In this document: positions 38,757 through 52,924 of the stretch, in pieces
Numbering within the stretch: the first letter of the stretch is position 1
Layout: each line of letters begins with the position of its first letter
NCBI RefSeq assembly: GCF_051014445.1
Contig: NC_135137.1
Location: 34,597,501-34,661,500 of the forward strand
Origin: Colletes latitarsis
Lineage: Eukaryota > Arthropoda > Insecta > Hymenoptera > Colletidae
Direction of reading: 5' to 3'
Length of the DNA: 64,000 nt
Translations under genes and position numbers: made by a program
Notes under the pieces: model-generated
What the model was told of the DNA's origin: nothing
The model's input: the letters and a program-made list of their open reading frames with translations, nothing else
Database searches by the model: none

Positions 38757-41700
38757 TTTCCAAGTAGGTTGTATCGATCTTTCGTGATCCGCGGACGCAT
38801 CGATAACACGTTGCAGCTATCCCTTTGATCAATCGGTGACCGATCGAGTGCAGCGCGCGTGTAAGTGACGCGGATGCCTTTGGCGTGCTATTAATGAACG
38901 CAAACGCGCGCGACAAGTAATGCAATTAATTAGAGGCCACGCAATCCACGAGTCTCGATATTCCGCGACTCGCGTTATTCGCTGTGTCATCGCAGTCGCA
39001 TCCGCGCCGCAAACCTCACCGACGACCGGCTTGCAAAGACATCGCGTGCTTTTCGTTCGAACGCCACACAGTGGCACACATCCCCCCATACGCGGTCAAA
39101 ATCGAAGGGATCGATGATAAATATTCTAAACACGAACTTAATTTGCGCAATCTGGCTGTACGAACCGTCAGCCACACGCGTATAAGCAATAACGTTCTAC
39201 TATTTCGAATATACAATTATTATTTTTAATAGAATTTCTTGGGTTATTCTAAATAATAACCCCAGTACTAATTCCTAATTGTGAATAATGATGGATCGTG
39301 TAGTTTTCTCATCTACTCGTCCATCAAACGTGACAAACTTTTCTTGATTATCATGTTAATCTAAATTAAGGCAACTCAGCCACGTATGAGTTTCAAACTT
39401 TAAATATATATTTGGAGCGAAGGTATAGAGTCTGGGAATAATTTTAGATCGATGCCAGATATCGATTAACCTTTAACAAGATTTAATAAAGTATATAGTT
39501 GCGATATTTGGGAAATTCAATTTTTGGTGAATCTTTATATCGAAGCTACCATTTGTCTGGCAGCCAACTAAAGTTTTCACGAGCTTGGCTAAAAATGGCT
39601 GGAGGGCAAGAAGGCCGAATCAGTGCTGCTGTGCAAATGTTTCTGGGCTGTTACAGATTTATCTGTACATTGGAGAGGACGGTTGTGATGAATTTTTTAT
39701 AACCCGGAGTTAAAATACGACGGGAGGATACAAGTAGGTCATACAAAATTCCTTTTACTTATAGAACCATTTATAAGTCAACGTACATTATTAGTGTGTT
39801 CAAACGTTTTACAATTTTCAGTCTTGATATATTCTCTCAAAGGTTTTCACTTGAACTTAGGGTCTGTTTATATTTCTATCTTTGTGATTTTTTAACATTT
39901 CCATTGAAAACATTCCTAGTTATAGTACGGAAGAAGACTTCAACATTTCATCGAATTATTTTCCATTCTCTCGTTTATGGAAGTGCTTACAAATCTTTAA
40001 ATTTACTTTGTCAAAGTCCATCCACGTTTATTATATTTTTAAACAGGTCCTTTTATTTTGAATATCTTGTTCGAAATCCAAAGAATGTTATTTGCTGTTC
40101 AGGGATGATACCTTCGAAAGGATGAATCCCAAACAAAGCTGGTACTATTTCGTTCCTGCACGCGTTTCATTTTTGCACGCTATTCGATGTTTCATCCACG
40201 GTTCTAAACGGATCTCAATCCAGATGAATTGGTTAGGTTTGGTATTGAATGCTTCCCCGCGTGGCATGTTACAGAACGTTTATCCGCGGTATAACGTGTC
40301 AGTGTTGATCGAGTTAACTCTCTGTTAACTCGAATCAGTATCATCGTGCGTGAATTGTTAAATTTATTTGACAGAGACCGTTGCAGTTGCCTTTCCACGC
40401 GAGCAGTTCACCGCTGCTGTGATTCAAGCCGAACGTTTCGAGTTTTAAAGTTTGTTACAACGAGAGCGAGTGAATAATACGCGGAGACTGGTAACATTTT
40501 TTCTATCAAACTTTGACTGCCAATTAAAATTTTGCAATTCGAAAGTCTGAAATTCTGAAAGGATATCGTTCCTTTTACGTCAAAACAGATACGATTTTTT
40601 CTGTTCTTAATTTTATTTCGATCATCACGCATTGTGTCATCACATATTCTCTATATCACGATATGTAACAAGAAATCGTAATTTTCCATAGTGTTTCTTC
40701 CCAGACCGTACGTTAAAGTGATATTATTCGGCAAACGCGAGACGGCTGCACGCGCCGCTAAAACATCAATTTATGATAGTTCTCCGAACCCATATACTGT
40801 ACGGTATAACAGATACGGTTGATTTTACCTGGTTGCCGCGCGTTGTACGTTGTGGAGTGCAGGGCATAAAGAGATAACTAGACCGAGCCCTTATTGGTGA
40901 ACCATAATTGGTTGTACCACATACGAGCACTTCAGTTTCGAGATCGACAATGCCTCGTTGAATGCAGCGTGCGGCTGAACGCACTACTGCAAATTAACAG
41001 AGAGCCAAAAACAACTGTGCCGTATCAATGGAAACGGAGTCGAAACTTTGGGGGAACGTCTCTACGCCGCGCCGTAAAATAATAATAAAAGCGGAAACCG
41101 CTTCGCGGAAATAAATAACAACCCTACGATTCCTTTTCGAGCGACGAGTAGCGTGAATACGTTTCCTGTTTGTTCGCGACACACAATTGGACAGAACTAG
41201 CTTTGTTATCGAAAGACGTTGAGAGCGAGTCTGCCAGCCGAGCGAAACTCCAAAAGGTTAACAGCCGATTCGGTCTCCAGAGAGGGAGGATGCATGATTT
41301 ATCGATAACTCCGATTGGTTACGGACAAAAGTGCCCAGCTTTCAGGCACATAGTTAGATTAATAAAGCATCGATTTCGCCGGTGAATAGAACGGGCCGAG
41401 TTGTATACGATCATTTATTGCGTCGCGGCTCGAGATGGCACCCAATCTACGGTCTTTCGTTCGAACTGATAGAACGAAATTCCAACTCGAAACTGCCTCG
41501 CGGACGGAATCGGTAGTTTACGGCGCTCCCGCTATATATTTCATTCGAACGGAACGTTTTTAATCGTTCGTCTTTATAAATCCGATCGAACGTTCCTTTT
41601 TACAATTTTCATCAACGTCGGTGCAAAGTGTAATCGACCCGTTCCATTGAGAACATTGCCTACAGCAGTTATAATTATTTGTTTGCAGAGCAGGAGTATC

Positions 41701-44700
41701 GCGAAAGGATAATTTCGCGACTTTCGATCGAAAGAATGTCACGAATATTTTAAACAGAACGAAATTTACGACGTTGCATTAATATTTCCTGTTAGATCTC
41801 GCGTGCCGTCGCATTAATCGCCTCGCTGGTTCCAAGAAGGATCTCCCCGACAGAGAGGATAAAATCTTTGCATTCAACCTGTAGGTCTTTTCCGCGTTTA
41901 TAAAAGGAATACCGTACACGTTATTACGAAATTCGATTATGTGCATTACAGACTAGGAATGATTTACTGTTTACGCGATCGTGGTTTATTTAGAAAAATT
42001 GTAACGGGCATGAATGGATCCGCGCGTACCGGTTCAGGGGATGCTCTTTTGTGAATTCTCAACGAGCGCAGGATCGGGGAAGTTTTCCCTGTAACGTTGC
42101 ACCGATTGGCAATTTTGAGCATTGAAAATATTTCATTGAAACGGTATGAATGGATGCACGGCGTTTGCCAACGAAAAATGCGAACGACTTCCCCATTCGC
42201 GTCGAGCAATGGGGGCTCGCAACACGTCGCATAACAGGAAATCCTCTTCTTTTCGCAATGTATCCATTCCTGGATGGAGATAAGTTGTCTCGTCGAATGA
42301 AATCAATTCCGTTGGAGATCGTAGATACGTCGCTAATGTGTATCTATTCGTTGGAATATAGTCGACGTCTTTTACAGGGAACACGGAATCCCATTAACCC
42401 GCGCCCAATGCCATTAACCAAGTCATTGAAAGATTTTAATTGCTCCTCGCGCGACAGTACCGTTCGTTTCTCTGTGGGATTTATCGACGGTCATAACTGT
42501 CCTCGTTTATCACGGATAGGATTCGGAAACGCTTCTAATGAAATCGCGCGAAGAGGCGACGAGTTATTCCGAATTTAGGATTTATTTTTTTTTTGTCGCG
42601 CGTAAATTCTCTTCGCTCCCTGTTTCTCGAGAACGATATTATTTTAGAAGAAACGTAATGCCCGAATCGCGACGAACGGAAGAAATTTGTTGATTTTAAA
42701 ATCGCGTAAAAGAGAAAATTCTGGGGGAAAACACAGTCCGCTGGCAGGGACGACGAGTTAATGCGTGAGAAAATATTGTAGTATTTTGTTGGAACAGTGT
42801 CCGCGTCTGTACACAAACGTGCGGTCTGTTCTGTTTGCTGCACGACAAATTCTTCCGCAATGACGTAATGACGTTTTTCATTGATTTATCGCCAATCGAT
42901 TATCTTCCAGCTCGCTAATTCGGCCGCGCGTCCTTTTATTTGTTTTTCCGGCCGTCGTCCAATAAATGAAATATTCCCGAATAACGATTCTCGACCGGCT
43001 GCCGTTGAAACGTTGCGACGCGAGAAACACCGCGGGAATTTCTTTCCTCGCCGCAAAAATTCCGATGCAACGGCGCTTTAATAGAAATAGAAGCTCGTAA
43101 TGCTAACGACGTTTCAGCGAGACGTTAATATTCATCGAATGCAATTCATCGTTAAATTAATTATCGTGGACTTAGCTCACGGCCATTATTCATGCACGCT
43201 CGTTACTGTGTCTTAAGAACATAATTCGCCCATAATCTCTCGGCAATCCTGAGCTTATAAAACGCTCGCGGTAGCCGCGAGGAACCGAAACGCATCGACG
43301 ACAATTCGTACTAAGCCGTGTACTTGGAAGGCATCCAGACGCTTTGCAAATCAAACGATTATTCGTAAACTCAAATTAATAAATTTATAGTTTTGAATAC
43401 TTGTGCAATGTCGCTTCTATAACACTGTAAGTCTCAAAAATATAGATTACGTTTTTACCCTTGCTGTTGGTTGAGAAAGATCTGTGTTCGTTCTCCACGT
43501 TTTTTACGAATTAAATCTAAATTTTGGTATATCTCGTAATAAAAAAAAAAAGTTGCTGTTGCTTGGAAACCGGGTCAAATAAACAGGTTTTGAAAATATC
43601 TGATTCGTACGGGCGCGCCCGAACGCGAAATCGAATTTCGCGGGGGCGTATTCGAGCGCATAATGGTCGAACGTGTGTGCACAACATTTATACGCGACGC
43701 TTTGCGTTGCATCCTCCTCCGGTTCGATGTTCGAAGTTCCGGGGGCGCGCGTCAGCAGCTTCCCTGTCGTGCCTAACCGCGGTAATTAATAGCTGGAACA
43801 TCATTAACTCTATCGCTCGTGCCATCGCTCACGGCCGGAATACACCGTTTTCTTCGAGCGTTTTCTTTGTTCGCGTGTTCTCGCAAAACTCGGTACTCAT
43901 AATGTAGTTGTACACGACGAAACGGCGGGCACGGCTCGTGAAGGACGGTTGAATAGCAGGCTGCACCGCGGGCGATTATCTACAGACTGTACAGAGGACA
44001 TAAATCACCGAGGCAAGGAGCCGGCACCGAGTGAAAACACAACGGGCCACGGAGAACGCCATTTACATGTTAATTCGCCTAACTGCGGCGATGTATCAAA
44101 ATTTTCGTCCACCCCCACCAACGACCAATCTAAGATCGTTGAATCTTAGAATATCGCGCGATCGAGAATCCTTTGCAACGTCCGTATATCGCATTACGAT
44201 TTCATCAGGATATTTTATAAGTAATAAAAAAATATTAGACAAGAATTAGCGATGAAAATACATTTATTCAAGACAGTACTAAAATTCACAAATCTTGAAA
44301 TAATTAATACGAGACTCGACGAGCCTTTTATAATCTCTAATAATCTCTAATAGTTTCCATCTCTATTTTTGTAAGCTGAATTGTGATATGGAAAGCCTCT
44401 CGTGATTTCAGACGCGTATAGTTTGTACCACTATATTTTTTAAAAGTAAATAATAGTTATGGAACGATGTGCTTGATCGAGGAACAGAAATGCGCGAGTC
44501 TCTTTTTCCGTCGGGGGAATAGGCGCATTTTGCAACGTTATATTGCTTCTTTATGGGAGTGGTTGAAAAAAGAGAGACCGTGTTGCACGCGATAGAACGT
44601 TTAAGAAACGCTTGGAACGATCGTCCGGCGAAATTGCGTGCAACAGAGAAGTCGTACAGAAAATGCAATAGCGATTGGTTTTTTCTCCGGCGTTGTTCAC

Positions 44701-46384
44701 GGTTCGAAATGTTTGGTTGGTTACTCGTTTCCGAATAAAATCACCGGAGCATGCTATAGTGGTTTCGATCGCGGCGTCATCGATTGTACAGAAGAGCCAG
44801 GGGGGTTGGCCCGCACTTCAGAAAACAATTTGGCCTCGCAGCCTCGATAAAAGGCGAAACGGGTAGACGCGTGAGAAAAGGAAACCGGGTTAGAGGGTTC
44901 CCGTTCTCTGGAAGCTAGTTTCATGTCCAAAGTCGCCGAGATAATGCGGTCTCGAGGGCCCTCCTACCGAGTGATAATCGGTGTCGACGATTCGAGATAA
45001 ACGGCGAACCTCTCGTTAAACGTCCTTCCAGATGTACGCGTGTTTCTTCTCCCGCCTCGATAAGCAAAACCGGTACCGTGGATCGCGGCCATTTTGATAT
45101 CAGGTATCGTAGGAAAAAGAATCTAGTTTCTGGCCAAACTTTCTCGATTCAGCGAACGGCTCGCGAACCGAAACTTGGCAAGAATTTCTTAAAACAATAT
45201 TTAGAAAAGCGAAGATCCATTGAAATATTCAAAGAAAACATTTTATTATAAAGAGTCATGGAAGTTAACGAAGATGAACACTCGAGTTGAAAATATTTGA
45301 CGATATTTTCGAATTGGATGTACAAGTATAAAAATTAGGAAGAATATCGTGCAACGGAAGCGAAGGTTTGACACATAGATCGCAATCGTACAAGGGGCGA
45401 ACATTTAGTAAATCCTTATTGACGTTTAGGTATTCCCGGTATTCTCGGAAGCGGGGAAACTAGATTTGCCCGTATCATAAACTCGATTCCATTGAATGCT
45501 CTGAAGAACCATTATACTGCCAACTAGTCGGACATCCGATCCTAACGTAATACCAAGTTTAAGAAACAATTCGTCGACAGGGATTCATTGCGAGTTACGG
45601 TGAACGTAGAAGGAGACGGATTAAGTTAGGGGAGTTTCTACTTGGGCGAAGCCGAGTCACGGCTCGGAAACAATGAACAGGCGGCACCCGTTTCGGAGTT
45701 TATGAACCAAGTGTTAAGGAGCCACCGCGGGGTTTACCGGTTAAAAGTTTCCTCGCGTCGCGTAGATGCGTATTGTTCTTCGGCGCGATTACGAAATCAC
45801 GCGACGGGGATGAACTATTCCATCGAAAGGTAAAACACAGACGGTGATTCGAGTCGCGAAGTTTCGATCTTCCGACAAAACGCGGAAGAAGAAGGGGGCT
45901 GGCGACGCGCGAATTAATCGCCGCGGAGAGCGTTTTCAAGCTCGTGTCTCGCGGCTGATGTTTCTTAATAAACCAGCGCCTCCATTCAACGATTGAATTC
46001 TGAAGGAACGATTAAGACGGGAGAGAACGTTTTAAAAATTAACCATCGCGGAAACTGCGGAACGGGGCGGATAATTTCTAAATGGGAACGAACGAGCTGG
46101 CTGGTAATTGACCGGAGGCTCCGTTGATTTTCTTACTGAATGTTCGCTGGCAACATTTGCCTCCTTCGTTTCCCATTGTTTCTACTGTATATAATCGCGG
46201 TCGGTTCTCATACCCTGTTTCTTACTTCCCTCTTTCTACAGGGCGATGCACCAAAAATGCTCGCCTAGAGTAGCTTGAAAAATTACTTTTTCATTATACG
46301 AGACAAAAACCCATTGTTATTTTTACAGTCAAGGCGGAGAACAAAATAGAATCCATATTGAAAATTGAAGGATCTTTTTCATAC
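38757..46384. other. Unassigned DNA with no supported gene
   Basis: AT-rich DNA with CpG-dense patches at 38830-39120, 42130-42580, 42880-43080, 43600-44010 and 44800-45950. The longest frames are 142 codons (42150-42578) and 127 codons (43524-43907). Neither has a recognisable domain, and neighbouring frames on the opposite strand are also open. A small direct repeat AATCTCTAAT occurs twice near 44334-44353. No RNA gene or dispersed repeat was recognised. Confidence 0.5.
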
Positions 46385-46388
46385 TATA

Positions 46389-47435
46389 CAGGGTGTTCCG
46401 CCACCCCCGGGAAAAATTTTAATGGGGGATTCTAGAGGCCAAAATAAGACGAAAATCAAGAATACCAATTTGTTGATGAAGGCTTCGTAAAACAGTTATT
46501 AACGTTTAAAGTTCTGACCGTACTGAATTTTTTTCTCGAAAATGCGCAAGATTTCGGGGGTATGTCTATTCACCAAAAATGATTGTAATTGACCCCCGCA
46601 ACCGAAAATAATTTTTCCAAAACGATTTGAAATTTTTTTTTTTCGTCGAAAAATTTAGGCACCTACCCCCAGTCGATTTTTCTTAAAACTTCCTCTTTCA
46701 GTTTCAGTAATTTTGTTTGACGCCCTACAGAAAAGTTGTCTAATACTTTTTTGTAGGTACCCATGAGCTCTACTTCAGAAAAAAGTTTCATTGAAATATA
46801 TTCACAATTGTAGGAGTTATGGCTGTTTGAAAATTGGACCATTTTTATGGAGTTTTTCTCATTTTACGGTGTCAAGGAACAACTTCTCGAATATTTTTGG
46901 GATTTGTACGTATTCTCCACCAAAATACGCGTAGTTTGCTTTTTTAAACAGTAAAATCGTCCAATCCGTTCAGAAGTTATGACGTTTTAAAGATACGCAT
47001 GAAATTTCAGTGAAACATATCAACGCATGGTCAGACATGAAATTTTCGGTAATGAATTTTTTTCTCGAAACTGAGTAGGATTTCGGGGGTATGTCTGTTG
47101 ACCAAAAATGCTTGCAATTGACCCTTGCAACTAAAAATAATTTTTCCAAGACGATTCCAAAGTCTTTTTTTTCACCCAAAACTTTCAGCACTTACTCGAT
47201 TTTTTTTCTCGAAAGTGGATAGGATTTCGGAAGTATGTGTATTCACCAAAAATGATTGTAATTGACCCCCGCAACCAAAAATAATTTTTCCAGAACGATT
47301 TGAAATTTTTGAATTTAATTGTTAATAACTTTTTAACGAGGTCTCCATCAACAAATTGGTATTCTTGATTTTCGTCTTATTTTGGCCTCTAGAATCCTCT
47401 ATTAAAATTTTTCCCAGGGGTGGCCGAACACCCTG
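46389..47435 (+). mobile_element. Complete non-autonomous DNA transposon, family 1 copy B, 1047 bp (long form)
   Basis: It has the same ends as copy A (CAGGGTGTTC and GAACACCCTG), the same inverted-repeat arms, and TATA on both sides (46385-46388 and 47436-47439). It is twice as long as copy A. It has three direct modules starting at 46525, 47054 and 47198, and an extra block of roughly 385 bp between the first and second. The second and third modules are 144 bp apart, almost the same period as in copy A. No transposase frame is present; the best minus-strand frame (46970-47191, 73 codons) is only repeat sequence read through. Confidence 0.93.
46525..47310 (+). repeat. Three direct module repeats inside family 1 copy B
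   Basis: Modules start at 46525, 47054 and 47198. All pass through CACCAAAAATG and GTAATTGACC-like cores and end in an AATAATTTTTCC-containing stretch. The first is nearly identical to unit 1 of copy A; the second is the most diverged. The separate block at about 46645-47027, including GGAGTTATGGCTGTTTG, is absent from copies A and C. Confidence 0.85.
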
Positions 47436-47439
47436 TATA

Positions 47440-50400
47440 TTAGTCTTACTATACTTCGTCACGTTCCCTGATATTTACTTGTCATCAAGAGACCGTCATC
47501 CGTGAATTACGTTTATTTACAACATTATTATTTCGTTATTTGATAAAGAACAAGGAGTTAAGAACGCTTTGTATTAAATAATTGTCCCCACGAACTCTAC
47601 GGGAGTCGATACTCTGTATAATCTTTGTCTTTGGATGGCGATCCTATTTGCTTATCGATGAAGAGGTGGATCGTCAGAAGGTACGAAGAAGGTCGTTAGG
47701 AATCCGACAAATCTCGCAATAATGACACGCTGCGGAATTTTTCACGCCATTCAGAGCGTCGACCGTCGACGGAAGTCGGGGACGGAAATCGTGGCGACTT
47801 ATCGATGCGACGAAAATAGCGACGCGGACAAAAGGCAAAGACGAAAACCGCTCGTTTGCTTTTGTTTCGCCGAGGCGCGGGACGGGAAATTATTTATTGT
47901 GAATTATTTGAATCGCGAGGCGGAATATTGTTCGGAGTAGCGATAATGACGCCGCGCGAACGCTTCTGTGAGTTTTCCACGGCTCGAATATTACGAGATA
48001 CCCGAACGGCGAAGGGAGGAGAAATCTTTGAGAAATAGTCGTAATAAACGCACCCTTCGACGTTGCCTCTAATTAAACCGTTCTCAACGAAACAGCGTAG
48101 CATAATTAAGAGTAGTTACGGTGAATTAATGTAATCGAAAATTTGTTATTCGATAAGATCGTTTAATGCTAGAGTGATTGTCGTTAATTAAGAGAACTAA
48201 ACAGATTCGTGATTCGAATATGATACGCGATGGTGTAAATTAAAAACTTCTTTTAAGTTTCTGATACGAATTATTATCGAGCAAGAATATCTACAATTTA
48301 TCATTCGTTGCGGTTCGTCAAACTTTTATTCCTCGTCGAGATTGTTATCGACGTTCGCGTTACAATGCGCGAAGAATTTTTCAAAGTTTTCCGATTTGTC
48401 GAATTCCGCAGGAACGTAATAATTTATGACAGAGTGTCCGTGCCATCTTTGCGGAAACAGGTCTTTAGAAACTGCCACTTTAACGACACGCTCGGCAAAC
48501 AGTCGGTCGAAAACAGTCCGGTAGAGCAAACATTGTTGCAGCCGCAGGAGAATCGGTTTCCAGGTGCTAGTAGTAGTGTCGCGTAATGGCCAGACACGCA
48601 TACACGTCGGTCGGAGGATTAGCCGCGTGCTTCGAGCCACGATCCATCAATACAACTACCGTTTTCCACCTCGAAACCAGACCAAAACGGCCACAATTCC
48701 CCGTGTTTGCGTTTTTTTTACTCTTTTAGATCTCGTGAACGCGACAGACTTACGCGCCACAGAGAAGAAAACAACTGTTTTCGTACATTACTGTGGTGCG
48801 TAACCGTCTCGGTTCCGTTTCTTTTTTTCGACACGTGGTTTCTTTAGGGCACGAAGAAGGGGGAGGTGAACCTCGAAGAAAAATAACACGAGAAAAGAGG
48901 AACAAAAGCGAGTGACGCGGAAAGAAATAGAGAAACTCGCCCCAACGCTCGTCGCCCCGTACGAACCCACATTGTACGCTCGAGACGGCTGGATATTACG
49001 AGCACAAGACGTTTCTACTCGTGCTTTCTTTCCCGATTCTCCTTTTTCCCCGACGTTCCACGCACACTTTCTCCTATTCCCACTCGCGTTTCCTGTTTCC
49101 CTTCGCGCGCCAAGACGGATACTAATGGCTCGGAAGAGCCAGGAATGCGAGATTCCCGAAAGGTGCCACGGAAGGATTGCCCTGCCTTTTCGGGCAAGAC
49201 GTAATCTTTGCGAAAAGTAAAACGGTCGGATTGAACCGGAAGCTACCGTCGCTCGGGGCTCGAAAAAATCCTGGACTCTGACAAATCGCCGGCGCGATTA
49301 AATAGGCGAAATAAATGAACACGCTTTCCAGAGACCTGCTCAACCCTGTGAAATTCGCGGTCCTGGAAGTTACTGCAATCTCAGTCTCTCAAAGGTTAAT
49401 CAAAGTTAAATGGATTTTTTAATCAAAGTTCCATTTTCCAGGAATTGATTGAAACAGTTTTATTTCTTGCTTTCCTTTCTGCAACGTCTCAACCTCTGCA
49501 ACGATAGGACGTTAGCTGATTTACTGGGATATATTTGATTTATACAAATGCTTCGAATTATCGTGAATACTTCAGTTAACGAGAGGGAGGAGGACGAATG
49601 GAGAAGGAAAAACCCTCGATCGGATCGAACCTAATTGTATCGGATCCGTGTGTGTTCCCGCAGACGAGGACGACGCCGGGACGAAACGGAAACAGCGTCA
49701 TAGGGGACAGAGAGGCATTGGTGGCGGTCGTAAAAAGTACGTCGTCTCACCGACCGTAGCTTTTTGCGTCGATACTTTTATGATCGATTCGTCGTAAACC
49801 CGACCGGACGTCGTCGGTTTCGGATCGCTCGTTCAACCTGTGTTTCCGTTTCACGGAAAAGAAGGTTCGAGACTTTAAGAACATCCAGACTCATGGTTAA
49901 CAGTTGATTTAACGTATTTTTAATTAATTATGCGTAGATTTTGTTATCGAAACGAAATAAATATCAACGCGTGAGGCCGTCGAGGTTTGTTTGGTAGGGA
50001 ATTTCCGCGTACCAGTTGGCGGGAAATCCATGAATAACGAGCGACGTGTAAAAACAGTTTCGCGAGCGAAAACGTAAGGACGAGCAAGAGGTCCGACAGG
50101 GCCAGTCTTTCAGCGGGGATTTTTTGAAAAGGTGCAAAAAGACAACCGACGGACGCTCCCGTTCCCTGAAATATTTTCTACAAAGAGCTCCTTTCGCTCC
50201 ACGGTACACTCTCCCGTCCATTCAAGCCGATCGCGGCTCGAAAACTTTTGACACTATTTAAATACTCCGTGCTAAGAAGCTTACGTCTTGTAATGTTTGA
50301 AAAACGATTCCGCGTCGCTGCCTTCGCCGTGTCCGCCAAGTCGACTAAACTGGATCAAGCTTCGATCGATTATTCAGTCAAACTTCATTCCCATTAGCGC

Positions 50401-52924
50401 TCCAGAAACATTCGTACAGCAGCGTGTCTGAGCTCATTTTAAAAGGCAAAGCCTCCACTTTCTCACTCTTGAATTATATTTCCTTCATGGTTAATTCAGT
50501 CTATCGAAAGTAGATTCTCTGGACCCATTAGATACAGTAATCTGTGTTAAATGGAAGAATATGCAAGATTTTAGTTAAAAGAGGTATATTTATTTCAAGC
50601 CCACGAGAAGAACAGACATTTTCATATATGCTTTAAAGAACGTTTCTACAAATTTAGCTACATTTTTCTGCAACTGATTACAGAATATAATTCCATACAA
50701 AGGTCGGAGCTACCGTTGTTACGTTATTTTCTCTCGAATGCGAATATAGTGTTCCTCGAGGGCTGCTGGTAATCATGCATTGCTCTGCGCGTCGAAATGT
50801 ATGAACGAGGTTACCAAACACGTATCTTTCGGGGCTATGAAACAAAGGACAAAAAGGGGAAAGAAAAAATGGGGAAAATAAGTCGGAACAGTCTCCAGTG
50901 GAAGAAACGGTCGGACAATTTCTTTGATTTACGGGCACCTGCTAGATGGAATGAAAATCTGTCGAAACGACGGATGACCTGGTCCATTCGGACGTGTAGC
51001 CTCACCTAGTCTTGGAAAGATATTGGATTGCCTCGCTGTTTTCTTTAAGAGAGCCACGAAACGCAAGATAAATCAATCGGTTGCGGATATTGCGGCGTCC
51101 CGATTTTTCACTCTGACGGCTGCGTTCGTTTCCGCTCATCCTCGGCTTCACGGTTCGAACGTTACGGGATAAACTCTGCTCCCGCTGCGAGCTACGATTT
51201 AAATTAGACGCAAATTGAGCGCGGGACGACGTACACCGACGTTGCTCTGTGTTTAGCATTGCGTACTGATCCAATTTCTGTTCTATTCGTCGTGTCGTGT
51301 AAATTTTATTAATTAAAAGTTTTGCTCTCTCGAATCATTGTTATGAAACAGTGTATTACGATTATTACTTTGACCATTGGGACAAATTCGAGTTGAATCC
51401 CGGCAAGAAAAGTTACCTGGACGGGTTATTAGTTGAAAAAGATATAACGTTTGCGAATTATAGTACCGTAAAATTTGATTTTGAAGAAAATTAACCGGAC
51501 AGAATTTATTGGAAGTCTGTATCTTATACTCGAGAATTTAGCACTGTTCTGAAGACGGCAAATGGTTACGTATACTTTTGCTGAAACGATATGCATTTCG
51601 TGTATGGCCATGCAAACGAAACGAACGCGAAGAACATCGGTTATATCGAAAACACTTTCCGCAACGCGGAATTTTTGATCGTAAAGTGTCTTCTTCCATC
51701 CACAGACGGCTTCGAGGAAGTGGTACGTTTAAGAAATTCTTGGCGAAGTTGTTGCAATTCCAACGATAAGCACAAAGAGTATTTCTCGATTCGCAATGTT
51801 AAAAGTACTATACGTAGAGCAACTTTATCTATGGCGCATTTAATACACATTATATTTAAAGTGCTTTCCTGTATTTCATTTTATTTACTGACGAGGCAAA
51901 ATTTGCTAGAAATAGAATAATAAATAATAAATTCTTCATCAAATTCACGGGCCGCTGCAAATTTCGCTTGCTTTGATTTTCTGGGTGAATATTTACTCTT
52001 TTAAAACGAGTTTCTTCGTTCTTAGTCATGGTTATATCATAAACAGGCGCTTAAAAAATTGAGATGAGACTCGGAATTTAACTCCCATTTTTCCCGTTGG
52101 TTGAAATAATTATTCTGAAATATTTTCCTATAACAATGTTTCCATAACGTAGCACCGATAATTGGTTTAATCTGCATAATACGACGAATGAAACATATTT
52201 CCAATTACAGCGTGCGATTCTACGTGCAATTAGTAACGGTTTGACACGAACGGGAACGACAATCTGGTTGAAAAAGGACACGTAGAAGAAAGCGATAGCT
52301 GGAATCGCTTGTCGTTCCAAAAATGAAACTAGAGGAAATATAGAACGAGGACGGGACTTTTCATTTTCTTAAGTACTCGACGCACCGCTCTTTGAAGTAT
52401 AATGTCTCGGAAATGGGACGCCCGAGCGCCAAAGAAGCGGATTCGTTCCGTCTCCAGGAGTTATCTCCCTGATAATTTACTTAAAATCCACCGGCAGCGA
52501 AGTCCTGACCCGAAATTTCGAATTTTAATGGAAATATCTTCTATCGGTGTCGCGACCTCCGCAGAGGACTGTATCTCTTTGCTCCTAATCCTGTTTCAGC
52601 CCTCCGTCGAACCACTCTGTGGTCGAGTCTTGTGAAAAAAGAGGGAACAGCCACCGAATCTCCTTCGTTTCGCATTCCCTCGTTTTTTCCGTTAGGGGCG
52701 ATCTGGATAATCCGGGTAGAGAAATTCTCCTCGGAGTCATCGAAACGGGGACGATAATATCCTACCAAGCTACGGAAGGATTACGCTCGAAATCGATTTT
52801 TGGAGGGCTTTTACCTTTGACGATGATTGAAAAATTACTTTTTTTGTCAACTAGATACCAGTTTTCTAAATTGTTTATCTCGAAACACTTGGATTGATAA
52901 TACGTTTACGTAACTGAAAAATAG
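47440..52924. other. Unassigned DNA with no supported gene
   Basis: CpG-dense patches at 47700-48050, 48380-49340, 49960-50230 and 52380-52790 are separated by AT-rich DNA. The longest frames are 109 codons (51591-51920, ATG-started), 104 codons (48326-48640 minus) and 102 codons (48912-49220). No protein family, RNA gene or shared repeat was recognised. Confidence 0.5.

Noticed and set aside
46970..47191. 73-codon minus-strand frame inside the long MITE
   Set aside because: It is read through the repeat modules and linker, has no transposase motif, and is not conserved in the other copies.
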